Part shown: in pieces, positions 7,317-14,944 of the stretch
How positions within the stretch are numbered: the first letter of the stretch is position 1
How the letters are laid out: every line of letters starts with the position of its first letter
Program-made: the position numbers and the translations under genes
Assembly: GCA_017525015.1 (NCBI GenBank)
Contig: JAFXUK010000011.1
Location: forward strand, 1-33,395
Reading direction: 5' to 3'
Source: Bacilli bacterium
GTDB taxonomy: Bacteria; Bacillota; Bacilli; RF39; UBA660
Length of the DNA stretch: 33,395 bases
Notes under the pieces: model-generated
What the model saw: the letters and a program-made list of their open reading frames with translations, nothing else
Told to the model about the DNA's origin: nothing
Database searches by the model: none

Positions 7317-10130
7317 ATGAAGATTTTTATTGATTGGCTTAAGAAAGCCATAACAAAAATTGAACATGACAACGAATTATATGTTGGAAATCAGTTTTCA
7401 AATAAATTCGATGTTTATTTCTATAATGTAGGAACTGATACAGATTGGTTTCCTACACTTACTCAATTAGCTCCTAATGGGCGTGAAGCAGGACCTTTTA
7501 GTGCTGATAGTGATTCATTCACTACTACAACTATTGATAATGTTACTTATGTAACAGCAACATTCACTATGGGTACTGGATATGCCTTTATGAAGGGCGT
7601 TAGTTCATTTTTCTTATATGAGAATAGAATTACAACACCTCATCCAACAAAGAGCGTAATTGGTAAATTTATCGTTACACTAAATAATAGTGATAACGGA
7701 TATTTTATAGATGATCCAGAATTTAATCCAAAAGTTAAAGAATATGTCGATAAGTATTCTCAACTTCGTTTCGGTGGTGAAGCTAGTACAAGCGTTATCG
7801 AAGCGTTAACAACTAATCAGGGTGTATGGTTAGCAACTGACACAGGCTATTACTGGTATTGGGATTATGATAATAATGAATATGTAAGAGGAAATTTATT
7901 CCAAGCAGTATCAGTAGCAGATGGAGCTATTACTACTGCAAAAATTGCAAATGGAGCAGTTACTGGAAATAAATTAGCAAGCGCTGTTAAGACTAGAGTT
8001 GATAATAGTATTCAAAATGGTGAGAACAATCCGACTGCAGCTTCAAATGTTCACACAAATATTACTAATTCAAATAGTATGGAAAGTGATACTGATGAAA
8101 GTTATGGAAGCCAAGTAGATTTAACTTTAGATAAGGCAAATGTTGAACATTCATATTATAGCAATGGTACATCAAAACATTCAAAAATAGAATTTGATGA
8201 ATACCAAGATGCTACTGATAATGAATATTATCCAAGAGCAGTAATTGAAACCGAGTATTCAGAAAGTGCAACACCTGAAAACTCAAAAATAACAATCCTA
8301 AAAGATTTAATTGAATTGTTAAGTGGTGGAAAGATTTCAATTAAAAAGGGAAATAGTGAAATTAGAATTAAGGATAGTTCTAATAAAGAAAATATAGAGA
8401 TTTATGCAAAGAATAATGTTGTTATTGATGGATTAGATTGGGCGCATATTGGAACTGATAGTTATGAAATTAATGTTATAGATGGTTCAGGATTTTGGCT
8501 AACTTACTTAAATGACCAATTATTCAAATGTGATACAACAGGTTTTAAGTCAAATGTACCATTCTATTACAATAATAAGGAATTATCTACAAAAGAGTAC
8601 GCTGATACTAAAGTTTCAAAAACTGATATAGTCGATAACCTAACTACCGATGATGCAACAAAGGTGTTAAGTGCAGCACAGGGTGTTGTTTTAAAGGGCT
8701 TTATTGACAGTATAAACACACTTTTACAATGTGATGATACAACACTTGATGAAATCCAAGAAATCGTTGATTATATCAAGAATAACAAGTCATTAATTGA
8801 TGGAATAACAACATCAAAAGTTAATGTTAGTGATATTATTAATAACCTTACTTCAACAGCAACAAATAAGCCTTTATCAGCAGCACAGGGTAAAGCATTA
8901 AAAGATACATTAGATTCAGTTCAGGCTTCAATATCTGCTTTAACTAGCAATAAGCAAGATAAGATAGATTCAAGCAATAAACTAGATGCCGATTTAGTAG
9001 CAGAAAATAGTTCAAGAGTATTTGTAACACCAACACAAAAACAACAAATAGGAACAAATGCATCCGATATATCATCACTAGATGGAAGAGTAACAAACCT
9101 AGAGAATAATCCAACAAGTAATGTAAGTGGCACAAATGATGGCACAAATTGGACTAGCATAACAATAGGAAATGAAACATACGCAATACCTAGTGGCTCT
9201 AGTGGTGGTGGAAGCAGTGCTTCAAGTGGTGCATACTACGAGATTAAGACAAGTGATATTGCTTTCTATGATGAAAACGGAAACCAAATAACAAGTGGTG
9301 ATATTTTAACTAATTTAAAAATTACTATGAGTGAAGGACAATTTGAAGCACTCAAAGAATTTATTAATCCTGTGCTAACACAAATGGGTATGCCTACAAT
9401 TACTGATATTAATAGTTTAGTATCTTTAATGAATAGTGTTTCAGCTTCTAGTCAAACTAATAGCACACAAATAGCAGCTGCAATAATGGCTATGAGTGGT
9501 TTTGCTAGCTTTTATTCAATCGAAAGTAGTAATTCAACGTATAGTGAATTAGTTGTTACATTCTTGGCACTAAAAAGCCTTTATAATACAAATCATCAAT
9601 ATGGTTTAATCGGTCTTGATGAAGCTATAAAATTAGTAGCAACTTGGACTTTATCACAATACGGAACAAGTGGCTCATCAGCTAGTGAGAGTTATTACAA
9701 AATCGAATTAACTGATTATAATGTAGCCGACAACATAGAAGAAAAATTAATCTTAATGTTAGAGCCTAGTGATTTCAACGCAGTATTAACTGAAATTAAT
9801 ACTCAAATGGGAACTAGTCTTTCAACACCACAAGACTTAATTACTTTCTATGATAGTGTTAAGGGCAATAATACTTATTATGGTGGTTGTTGCTTATTAT
9901 TCGCAACTATGTGTGAGTTATGTATTAGAAATGATACAAACGCAGTTTTTGTTGATTACGATTTAAGTGCATACAACAAGATTACAACTGCAATAGGTAG
10001 TCCTATACCAACCGTTAAGAGTGGTAGTATGGTAGTTATTAGTGCATTAAATCCTGATAACAATACATCAATTACTTTCACATCATCATCAACACTAACT
10101 ATTACAGAGCAAAATAATCAGAAAATATAG
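7317..10130 (+). CDS. Tail fibre / receptor-binding protein
   Basis: A 937-aa protein. The N-terminal 130 residues are beta-rich and resemble upper-baseplate (BppU-like) attachment domains. Near residue 200 lies 'VADGAITTAKIANGAVTGNK', a fibre shaft repeat. Residues about 440-590 carry two copies of the 'NLT...LSAAQGKALKD' fibre motif ('KVLSAAQGVVLKG' and 'KPLSAAQGKALKD'), each followed by coiled coil. A Gly/Ser linker near 625 leads into two related C-terminal domains (about 640-790 and 793-937). The protein probably trimerises and binds the host surface. The gene is preceded by AAAGGA. No chaperone or variable-repeat system was found beside it. Confidence 0.75.
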   Translation: MKIFIDWLKKAITKIEHDNELYVGNQFSNKFDVYFYNVGTDTDWFPTLTQLAPNGREAGPFSADSDSFTTTTIDNVTYVTATFTMGTGYAFMKGVSSFFLYENRITTPHPTKSVIGKFIVTLNNSDNGYFIDDPEFNPKVKEYVDKYSQLRFGGEASTSVIEALTTNQGVWLATDTGYYWYWDYDNNEYVRGNLFQAVSVADGAITTAKIANGAVTGNKLASAVKTRVDNSIQNGENNPTAASNVHTNITNSNSMESDTDESYGSQVDLTLDKANVEHSYYSNGTSKHSKIEFDEYQDATDNEYYPRAVIETEYSESATPENSKITILKDLIELLSGGKISIKKGNSEIRIKDSSNKENIEIYAKNNVVIDGLDWAHIGTDSYEINVIDGSGFWLTYLNDQLFKCDTTGFKSNVPFYYNNKELSTKEYADTKVSKTDIVDNLTTDDATKVLSAAQGVVLKGFIDSINTLLQCDDTTLDEIQEIVDYIKNNKSLIDGITTSKVNVSDIINNLTSTATNKPLSAAQGKALKDTLDSVQASISALTSNKQDKIDSSNKLDADLVAENSSRVFVTPTQKQQIGTNASDISSLDGRVTNLENNPTSNVSGTNDGTNWTSITIGNETYAIPSGSSGGGSSASSGAYYEIKTSDIAFYDENGNQITSGDILTNLKITMSEGQFEALKEFINPVLTQMGMPTITDINSLVSLMNSVSASSQTNSTQIAAAIMAMSGFASFYSIESSNSTYSELVVTFLALKSLYNTNHQYGLIGLDEAIKLVATWTLSQYGTSGSSASESYYKIELTDYNVADNIEEKLILMLEPSDFNAVLTEINTQMGTSLSTPQDLITFYDSVKGNNTYYGGCCLLFATMCELCIRNDTNAVFVDYDLSAYNKITTAIGSPIPTVKSGSMVVISALNPDNNTSITFTSSSTLTITEQNNQKI

Positions 10131-10139
10131 GAGGATAAT

Positions 10140-10430
10140 ATGGATTTTATAGAAACTTATGAAAGCGTAAAAGACAATAAACTTAAACGCTCTAAATTAA
10201 AAGACATTGGAAAAGTTGTTATTGATAAGAACGGAACTACGGTTGCCGTTCTTCAAAGACAACACCTAGAACTTCAACTTAAGGTTAATAAACTTGAAGA
10301 AGAATTAATCAAAGAACGTTCTAATAATCTTGAAATTCAAACAAGATTAAATGAAACTAATGAAATACTACTAAAGAAATATGAGAAACTAGAAAATTCT
10401 ATTAATACTCTTATTTCTATATCTAAATAA
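10140..10430 (+). CDS. Small coiled-coil protein, unknown
   Basis: A 96-aa protein with GGAGG before its ATG. The first 45 residues are mixed; residues about 45-90 form a heptad-like helix ('LQLKVNKLEEELIKERSNNL'). Its place, between the tail fibre and the membrane-protein genes, is one where Firmicutes phages often carry XkdX/hemolysin-XhlA-like small proteins, but it lacks the C-terminal membrane segment of XhlA. It may be a fibre chaperone or an accessory to release. The function is not known. Confidence 0.6.
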   Translation: MDFIETYESVKDNKLKRSKLKDIGKVVIDKNGTTVAVLQRQHLELQLKVNKLEEELIKERSNNLEIQTRLNETNEILLKKYEKLENSINTLISISK

Positions 10431-10456
10431 TTTATTATGGAGGAAAGTTAAAAATT

Positions 10457-11101
10457 ATGAAAAGATTAAAATTTTTATTAGCAATTATGATTGCTGTTCT
10501 TGTATTTAATGTATTTATTTTCTTTGGAACTTTTACAGCACATGCTGAAGAACTTCCACAAACCGAACAAGAGCCTCAAACAACTGAAGTTATTGAGGAA
10601 GAGCCAAAGGAAGAAGAACAAGAGCCTATTGCTACTACTGAAGCAATAACTGATGAAACTACTGAAGAAAAGCAAGAAGAAGAAATCTTTACTGAAGAAG
10701 AAAAATCTAAAATTGCTGAAATCGTTGATTTCATTGCTTCACTAGATAAAGAAGAATTAATGGAATTACTAGGACAAGCTAAAAATTGGTTTGTTGGTAT
10801 TGGCATTGTAGGTGTTATTACAATTCTTACTGCTTTAATTTCTTTAGTTGCTGCAGTTGTTAAACTACATAATGAAAAGATTAAAAATAGCAAACTATCT
10901 GAAGAAAACAAACAAGCTGCTATTGAATCAGCTAACAAATTTATGAAGTTAGTAGAAGATAAGAACGGCGAGTTAAAAATGCTTTTACTAGAATTTGTAA
11001 ATAACCTTTCAGATGAAGAAAAGAAACAAGTTCAAAACAATGTTGATACAATTAAATCTAAATTAATTGAAGCAATGAACGAAAACAAGAAAGAAGATTA
11101 A
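10457..11101 (+). CDS. Exported, Glu-rich membrane protein, unknown
   Basis: A 214-aa protein. Residues 1-30 are a clear signal peptide (basic start, long hydrophobic core, AHA|EE cleavage site). Residues 31-85 are very acidic and rich in Glu, Thr, Pro and Gln. Residues about 111-136 form a transmembrane helix, followed by a 75-aa charged helical domain. After cleavage the acidic part would face outside and the C-terminus inside. It stands where holin and lysin genes are expected but has no hydrolase motif. It could be a holin-like or spanin-like release factor, or a surface protein of infected cells. SD GGAGGAAAG precedes the start. Confidence 0.65.
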   Translation: MKRLKFLLAIMIAVLVFNVFIFFGTFTAHAEELPQTEQEPQTTEVIEEEPKEEEQEPIATTEAITDETTEEKQEEEIFTEEEKSKIAEIVDFIASLDKEELMELLGQAKNWFVGIGIVGVITILTALISLVAAVVKLHNEKIKNSKLSEENKQAAIESANKFMKLVEDKNGELKMLLLEFVNNLSDEEKKQVQNNVDTIKSKLIEAMNENKKED

Positions 11102-11120
11102 TTAAGGAGGTGTCTTTATT

Positions 11121-11630
11121 ATGATTTTTAAAGACATTGATTCCTGGAGCAAGAAAAAGTTATATTTAATGACTGCTATTTTTGCTAGTCTTTATTTTAT
11201 AGCTGCAACTGTAGTTCCAGTTATTATTATTGCTGCTAACTATAGTCTATTTGGGAAGAGTGGAAATTATAAATTAACTGCTGCAGGATTAATCGTTGTT
11301 ATTCTGCTATTGACTGTAGGTCGTAAATCCGTTTCTTGGATTACAAGCATTATGCCACAGGAAACTCAAAAGCAACAAATATTTAGATACTCATTTGAAA
11401 TGGCTTTTGCTTTAGTCATTCCTTTATGTGGTTATTGGGTTATTCAATTATTCAAAAAGAATGTTGCCCTAGCAGCTAATACAGCTTCTTGGTGTGTTCT
11501 ATCTTTTATTATTGCTATAATCGTTGATAATGTATTCTTAAAAACTTTAAGATATCAACACCAATGTATGAACGAAGTAGGACACAAAGACAAAATCGAG
11601 CGTATTCAAAACGCTCAAAAGAAAGATTAA
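11121..11630 (+). CDS. Four-helix membrane protein, holin candidate
   Basis: A 169-aa protein with hydrophobic segments at about 14-40, 52-67, 90-110 and 115-138 and a charged C-terminal tail ('HKDKIERIQNAQKKD'). A strong AAGGAGGTG lies upstream, and a terminator follows at 11644. Position after the fibre and multiple helices suggest a holin or other membrane-disrupting late protein, but no holin family signature is recognised and it is larger than most. Confidence 0.55.
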   Translation: MIFKDIDSWSKKKLYLMTAIFASLYFIAATVVPVIIIAANYSLFGKSGNYKLTAAGLIVVILLLTVGRKSVSWITSIMPQETQKQQIFRYSFEMAFALVIPLCGYWVIQLFKKNVALAANTASWCVLSFIIAIIVDNVFLKTLRYQHQCMNEVGHKDKIERIQNAQKKD

Positions 11631-11643
11631 ACTATATAGGATT

Positions 11644-11675
11644 AAGGGGATGATTCAAAATCCCCTTTTCCTTAT
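11644..11675 (+). terminator. Intrinsic terminator after the membrane-protein genes
   Basis: The 8-bp perfect stem AAGGGGAT/ATCCCCTT with loop GATTCAAA is followed by TTCCTTATTA. It ends the main late operon about 15 bases after the 169-aa gene and separates the 358-aa gene from it. Confidence 0.8.
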
Positions 11676-11708
11676 TACTATTACTTTATTATAAAAAGGT
11701 GGGAAATC

Positions 11709-12785
11709 ATGGAAGAACAAACTCGTAATAGGAAAATAGCATTATATACATTTTTAGAATTTGTCGCATTATTAATCTTAACTATGGTAGGTAGTATGTG
11801 GGATTGGGTAGATATGAGATTTACTCTTCAAAAAATAACTACTACAAGATATTGGAATGATGTTGCAATCCAAACAGTTATGTACTCATGTGCTTTAGTT
11901 CTTGGAAACTTACTTAAATTAGAAAAATTAGAATTAAAATCACCAGAGTATTTCGATTTATTACATACTTATAGAACTGATAAGCTTCCTTATAAGGATG
12001 ATTTATTTGTTGATTATATTTTTAAGGTTTTAAATCCTAGTATTAAAAAGAAATTTTTAAGAAAAAAATACGAGAATAAATTAGCTCGTTTAGAAAAATT
12101 TAGTAAAGATTCATATCAATTAGAATATGATAGAGTAGAAGAACATATTGCTGCAGGTGGCAATGTTAAAGAATATTATTTTAAAAATAGATTTACAAAA
12201 CATTATTATTTTAGAAGAAAAGAACTCGAATTATTAAAGAGTGATGAATATATAGAAAAGCATTGGCAATCAATGTATGTTAATTATCCAAAGGTTAATC
12301 CTTATACATTTACTTATTATTTAAACATTAAGCTAAATGATAGAACAATGTACCAAACTGAAAATAAGACAGCAAGAGATATGTCTATTTCATTAACTAG
12401 AAAAGTTATATATGCAATTCTATCAGCCACTATTTTAGGTATGTTATTAATTAATCCTGATTCAAACGAATTATTAAAGCAAGCTAATGGTTGGATTGCA
12501 ATTATGATCAGATACATTATAAGAGTTGGTATGATTGCTGCTAACTTTGTATTAGGTGTTTACAATGCCAAGCAATTATTTAATAATAACTTCTTAAGAC
12601 CTATTAATAATAGAATAAGAATGCTAGATGAATATCACATTTATAAATTAGAAAATAAATGGAACAGCAAACAAGATATTGAAAAAGAAATCCAAAAGAG
12701 AGTTGAAGAGAAAGTTAAGCCTTTAATTCAAGAATTGGAAGAAGTAGAAAAAAAGAATAATAATCATCCGAGAGGGGTAGCCTAG
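11709..12785 (+). CDS. Membrane protein with large cytoplasmic domain, unknown
   Basis: A 358-aa protein. Membrane helices lie at about 11-30, 52-70, 229-247 and 262-285. The loop 71-228 is highly charged and Tyr/Lys-rich ('KEYYFKNRFTKHYYFRRKE'), and residues 310-350 form a coiled coil. Both terminal regions and the loop are probably cytoplasmic. It is bracketed by terminators (11644 and 12773) beside the attP/integrase end, the usual place for lysogenic-conversion 'moron' genes, although no good promoter is visible in the 33 bases after the first terminator. AAAAAGGTGGG precedes the ATG. It may protect lysogens or aid release. Confidence 0.6.
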   Translation: MEEQTRNRKIALYTFLEFVALLILTMVGSMWDWVDMRFTLQKITTTRYWNDVAIQTVMYSCALVLGNLLKLEKLELKSPEYFDLLHTYRTDKLPYKDDLFVDYIFKVLNPSIKKKFLRKKYENKLARLEKFSKDSYQLEYDRVEEHIAAGGNVKEYYFKNRFTKHYYFRRKELELLKSDEYIEKHWQSMYVNYPKVNPYTFTYYLNIKLNDRTMYQTENKTARDMSISLTRKVIYAILSATILGMLLINPDSNELLKQANGWIAIMIRYIIRVGMIAANFVLGVYNAKQLFNNNFLRPINNRIRMLDEYHIYKLENKWNSKQDIEKEIQKRVEEKVKPLIQELEEVEKKNNNHPRGVA

Positions 12786-12806
12786 TGCTATCCCTTTTTC
12801 TTTTTG
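12773..12806 (+). terminator. Intrinsic terminator at the end of the late region
   Basis: The 9-bp stem AGGGGTAGC/GCTATCCCT (one G-U pair) with loop CTAGT is followed by TTTTCTTTTTG. Its 5' arm overlaps the last codons of the 358-aa gene. It is very similar in design to the terminator at 2699. Confidence 0.8.
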
Positions 12807-13058
12807 TCTGAATTAGTTCTAAAATGGTACTAAATAACTTTAATGAGTTTAAACATTTTTACCGATTTTACACAAAATAGAAATACAAATCTAAAAATAT
12901 GTCTTTTTAACTTTAATTTAATATAATTATATATAAGGATATAAAAGGCTTTTAAAAATAGGGTGGTAAAATCCCCAAGTCCACCATAAAAAAGCAAAAA
13001 ATGGCTAGTTTAAGCCATTTCTTTTTATTTTAGATTATTAAATGGTACTATTATGGTA
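12807..13058. other. Probable attP region (non-coding)
   Basis: About 250 bp without genes between the last late gene and the 3' end of the integrase, the usual place of attP in Firmicutes temperate phages. It is A/T-rich and holds one outlying and one overlapping-the-end group of ATGGTACTA repeats, a GGTGG...CCACC inverted repeat at 12962-12985 and a bidirectional terminator. The core site cannot be set without the host junctions; the unusually G/C-rich 12961-12986 is my best guess. Confidence 0.4.
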
Positions 13059-13061
13059 CTA
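12824..13061. repeat. Three ATGGTACTA direct repeats (candidate integrase arm sites)
   Basis: Exact copies lie at 12824-12832, 13042-13050 and 13053-13061. The last two are 11 bases apart, and the last overlaps the integrase stop codon. Spaced 9-mers flanking a presumed attP core are what arm-type binding sites of the N-terminal integrase domain look like. Confidence 0.4.
12990..13030. terminator. Bidirectional terminator between late genes and integrase
   Basis: The 8-bp stem AAATGGCT/AGCCATTT with loop AGTTTA is flanked by TTTCTTTTTATTTT on the right and AAAAAAGCAAAAAA on the left. It can therefore stop transcripts from both the rightward late genes and the leftward lysogeny operon. Confidence 0.75.
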
Positions 13062-14168
13062 TTTTTTTAATTTTTCTAATTTTTGAGCCATTTCTTGAAG
13101 CTCATTTTCTTCCTCATGCATATAAGTTGTAAGTGCTACATTAGGCGTATTGCCTAGCCTTTTAGATATTGCTACTTCATCATATCCTAGTTTTCTTAAA
13201 TTGGATGCATGACTGTGTCTTAAATTGTGTAGCTTCAATTCATATTCTTGATCTAGTTTTGTGATGACACCTAAACGCTTTAATTTTTCTCTTACTCGTT
13301 GTTGAGTTATATATTCCTTATTCATTTTAAACAACACATTAGTAGGCTTGTAATGTACCAAATAATTATTAATGATTTCTTTTGTATTATTATCTAGGTA
13401 CACCTTACGAATAGAATTTTTACTTTTAGTTGTTTGGATTAGGTCTTTTCCATCAACTCTTGCATAATCCTTATTAACTAGAATATATCCAGGATATAGG
13501 TCTTTTATTGTTAAGGCTGCAAGTTCACCAATTCTTAATCCTGTATTATATAATAGTTTAAATATAGTATAGTAATATAAATTATTATGATAATCTATAT
13601 ATTCTAATAAAGGATTCATTAGTTTTTCAAAGTCGCTAGGTGGAATATATTTTTTCTTTTCATCCAATAGAACAGGAGCATTATTTTTTATGTTCTCTAA
13701 TAATGGCAGTTGTAAATTGCCTTTTATATTATACATTTGATTACCATATTTTAGGACTTGGAGCATTATGTTCTTAATGTTATTCTTGCTTTCAGATGAT
13801 ATGTCTAACTTGATAATTTTATTTTTCCATAGAACAATATCTTTAGGCGTAAGGTTTTCAATAAGAACATCCTTAATAAGCGATAAATAAATTCTTTTAA
13901 ATGTGCCATATTTCTTTAAACTTGGTCTTTTAAGCGTTGACTTGGTATTTAATACATATTCATCATAAAGGCTATATAATGACATATTATAGGTTGGATT
14001 TTCTAGTATTGCCTTATACCTAGATTCAGCCAATAACGCTTCGGTCTTGGTTTCAAATGGCTTATTTATTCCATTGATCTTACGCCAGTTCATCAATTTA
14101 ATTTTTGTCTTTTGAAAATAAAAAGAGATATACCATCCCTTTTTGTCTGTTCTTTTATAGGCTGCCAT
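13059..14168 (-). CDS. int: Tyrosine recombinase (phage integrase)
   Basis: A 369-aa integrase. It has an N-terminal arm-binding region ('KGWYISFYFQKTKIK', residues 11-50), a SAM-like core-binding domain (about 62-160) and a catalytic domain. Catalytic residues visible: Arg212 in 'NTGLRIGELAAL', Lys248 in 'TTKSKNSIRK', His314 and Arg317 in 'HNLRHSHA', and nucleophile Tyr349 in 'TTYMHE'. The usual His/Trp position is Asn340 ('RLGNTP'), where 'LGH' is more common. It would insert the phage into the host chromosome at attB. It is the last gene of the leftward operon, with its start overlapping the stop of the 68-aa gene by one base. Confidence 0.95.
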   Translation of the reverse strand: MAAYKRTDKKGWYISFYFQKTKIKLMNWRKINGINKPFETKTEALLAESRYKAILENPTYNMSLYSLYDEYVLNTKSTLKRPSLKKYGTFKRIYLSLIKDVLIENLTPKDIVLWKNKIIKLDISSESKNNIKNIMLQVLKYGNQMYNIKGNLQLPLLENIKNNAPVLLDEKKKYIPPSDFEKLMNPLLEYIDYHNNLYYYTIFKLLYNTGLRIGELAALTIKDLYPGYILVNKDYARVDGKDLIQTTKSKNSIRKVYLDNNTKEIINNYLVHYKPTNVLFKMNKEYITQQRVREKLKRLGVITKLDQEYELKLHNLRHSHASNLRKLGYDEVAISKRLGNTPNVALTTYMHEEENELQEMAQKLEKLKK

Positions 14169-14374
14169 TAGTCATCTATGTCCTTATAACATAATAGATA
14201 GTCCCTAGAACAATGGAAGAACTCACAATTCTTTTGTATCTCTGGCTCTGATAATTCTAATTGACCTTTTAAAATTAATTCAGCTCGGTCATCATCAATG
14301 CCAAGTAATTTAGCATAGTCATGAACAGTAGCAATTTTTCTTGACATCGCAAGTTCTAATATTCTTGTTTTCAT
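14168..14374 (-). CDS. Small XRE-like helix-turn-helix protein
   Basis: A 68-aa protein. Residues 15-60 resemble an XRE DNA-binding domain ('TVHDYAKLLGIDDDRAELIL', then 'KNCEFFHCSRDYLLCYKD', which matches the 'FF.VS.DYLLG' end of phage repressors). It has no second domain. AAAGGA nine bases upstream lies within the end of the repressor gene. Set between repressor and integrase in one operon, it may modulate the repressor or the lysogeny decision. It is divergent from the other XRE proteins here. Confidence 0.6.
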   Translation of the reverse strand: MKTRILELAMSRKIATVHDYAKLLGIDDDRAELILKGQLELSEPEIQKNCEFFHCSRDYLLCYKDIDD

Positions 14375-14376
14375 AA

Positions 14377-14730
14377 TTATTTATCCTTTCTAGTTTTCAA
14401 GAACTCTATGTACTCATTTATTTTTTGCATATCTTCAATAGTCAAACCTTTTGTAGCATCTAGTAATTCCCATTGTATTTTTGTTATAGTTCCATCTGAA
14501 TCAGCAACATTAACATTGTATAGTTTACCATTTGGGCTTATTGCCTTACCTAAAAGATAGTCAGTTGATACATTGAAGAAATCGGCAAAAATTTGTAAGC
14601 TTGAAGCAGTAAGATTTCTTTTACCATTTTCAATCATAGATATATTGGCTTTAGTAGTATTGACCTTTTCAGCCAATTCTTCCTGTGTTAAATGATTTTC
14701 TATTCTTAATTCTTTTACTCTATTTTTCAC
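14377..14730 (-). CDS. CI-like phage repressor (XRE family)
   Basis: A 117-aa protein when started at the GTG at 14730, seven bases after GGAGG; a longer open frame upstream to an ATG at 14766 adds 12 poorly conserved residues and lacks a binding site. Residues 1-63 are a classic XRE helix-turn-helix ('RIENHLTQEELAEKVNTTKA' to 'FNVSTDYLLGK'). The short C-terminal part (about 64-117) is helical and holds no S24 peptidase, so RecA-driven self-cleavage is unlikely. It should repress the rightward promoter at 14872 and allow lysogeny. A weak leftward promoter (TTGTTG-N17-CATTAT, 14813 to 14785) could drive it. Confidence 0.85.
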   Translation of the reverse strand: MKNRVKELRIENHLTQEELAEKVNTTKANISMIENGKRNLTASSLQIFADFFNVSTDYLLGKAISPNGKLYNVNVADSDGTITKIQWELLDATKGLTIEDMQKINEYIEFLKTRKDK

Positions 14731-14784
14731 ATTTTCACCTCCAAAGCCATAAGTATAACATAACAATTATGTGAGATATTAAAA

Positions 14785-14813
14785 ATAATGTGTGAAACTA
14801 TAAAAAGCAACAA
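14785..14813 (-). promoter_or_regulatory. Weak candidate promoter for the lysogeny operon
   Basis: On the minus strand TTGTTG and CATTAT are separated by 17 bases, about 55 bases before the repressor start. The match to consensus is partial, and A/T-rich DNA gives many such hits. Confidence 0.3.
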
Positions 14814-14847
14814 TATCATAACATAAATTATTAAAAAATAAACAAAA

Positions 14848-14926
14848 GTTAACAAAAAATAAACTTTTGTGTTGACAATGGGTTAATTTGGTATTAATAT
14901 ATAGGTGTAGTTAACAAATAGTTAAC
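14848..14926. promoter_or_regulatory. Candidate operators: three GTTAAC sites
   Basis: GTTAAC palindromes lie at 14848-14853, 14910-14915 and 14921-14926, with a near copy GTTAAT at 14882. They surround the rightward promoter. A separate inverted repeat ACAAAAGTT...AACTTTTGT spans 14842-14870, ending just upstream of the -35 box. One or both are probably bound by the repressor or the Cro-like protein. Confidence 0.5.
14872..14900 (+). promoter_or_regulatory. Early rightward promoter (sigma-A type)
   Basis: TTGACA at 14872-14877, a 17-base spacer and TAATAT at 14895-14900 form a near-consensus vegetative promoter. It faces the early genes, with the first ATG 45 bases downstream and candidate operators on both sides. 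Confidence 0.85.
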
Positions 14927-14944
14927 CAAGAAAAGAGGGACGAA

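Noticed and set aside
8921..9160. Two overlapping antisense frames within the tail fibre gene
   Set aside because: Both are shadows of the repetitive shaft region; no start signals.
7317..10130. Diversity-generating retroelement acting on the tail fibre
   Set aside because: No reverse transcriptase gene and no template-like copy of the fibre 3' end exist in the circle; the internal similarity is at protein level between two domains.
10576..10938. Antisense open frame of 120 codons across the Glu-rich membrane protein gene
   Set aside because: Low-complexity Ser-rich product arising from the GAA/ACT-rich sense strand, no binding site, and a clear signal-peptide protein on the other strand.
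12961..12987. Resemblance of AATCCCCAAGTCCACCA to a tRNA or tmRNA 3' end, which would suggest integration into a tRNA gene
   Set aside because: Counting back from CCA, the acceptor strand and T-arm are two bases short of the standard layout and no TTCRA loop precedes it. Kept only as a possible attP core.
14731..14766. Longer repressor start at ATG 14766
   Set aside because: The 12 extra residues are atypical for XRE proteins, and GGAGG lies inside them at the right distance for the GTG at 14730.
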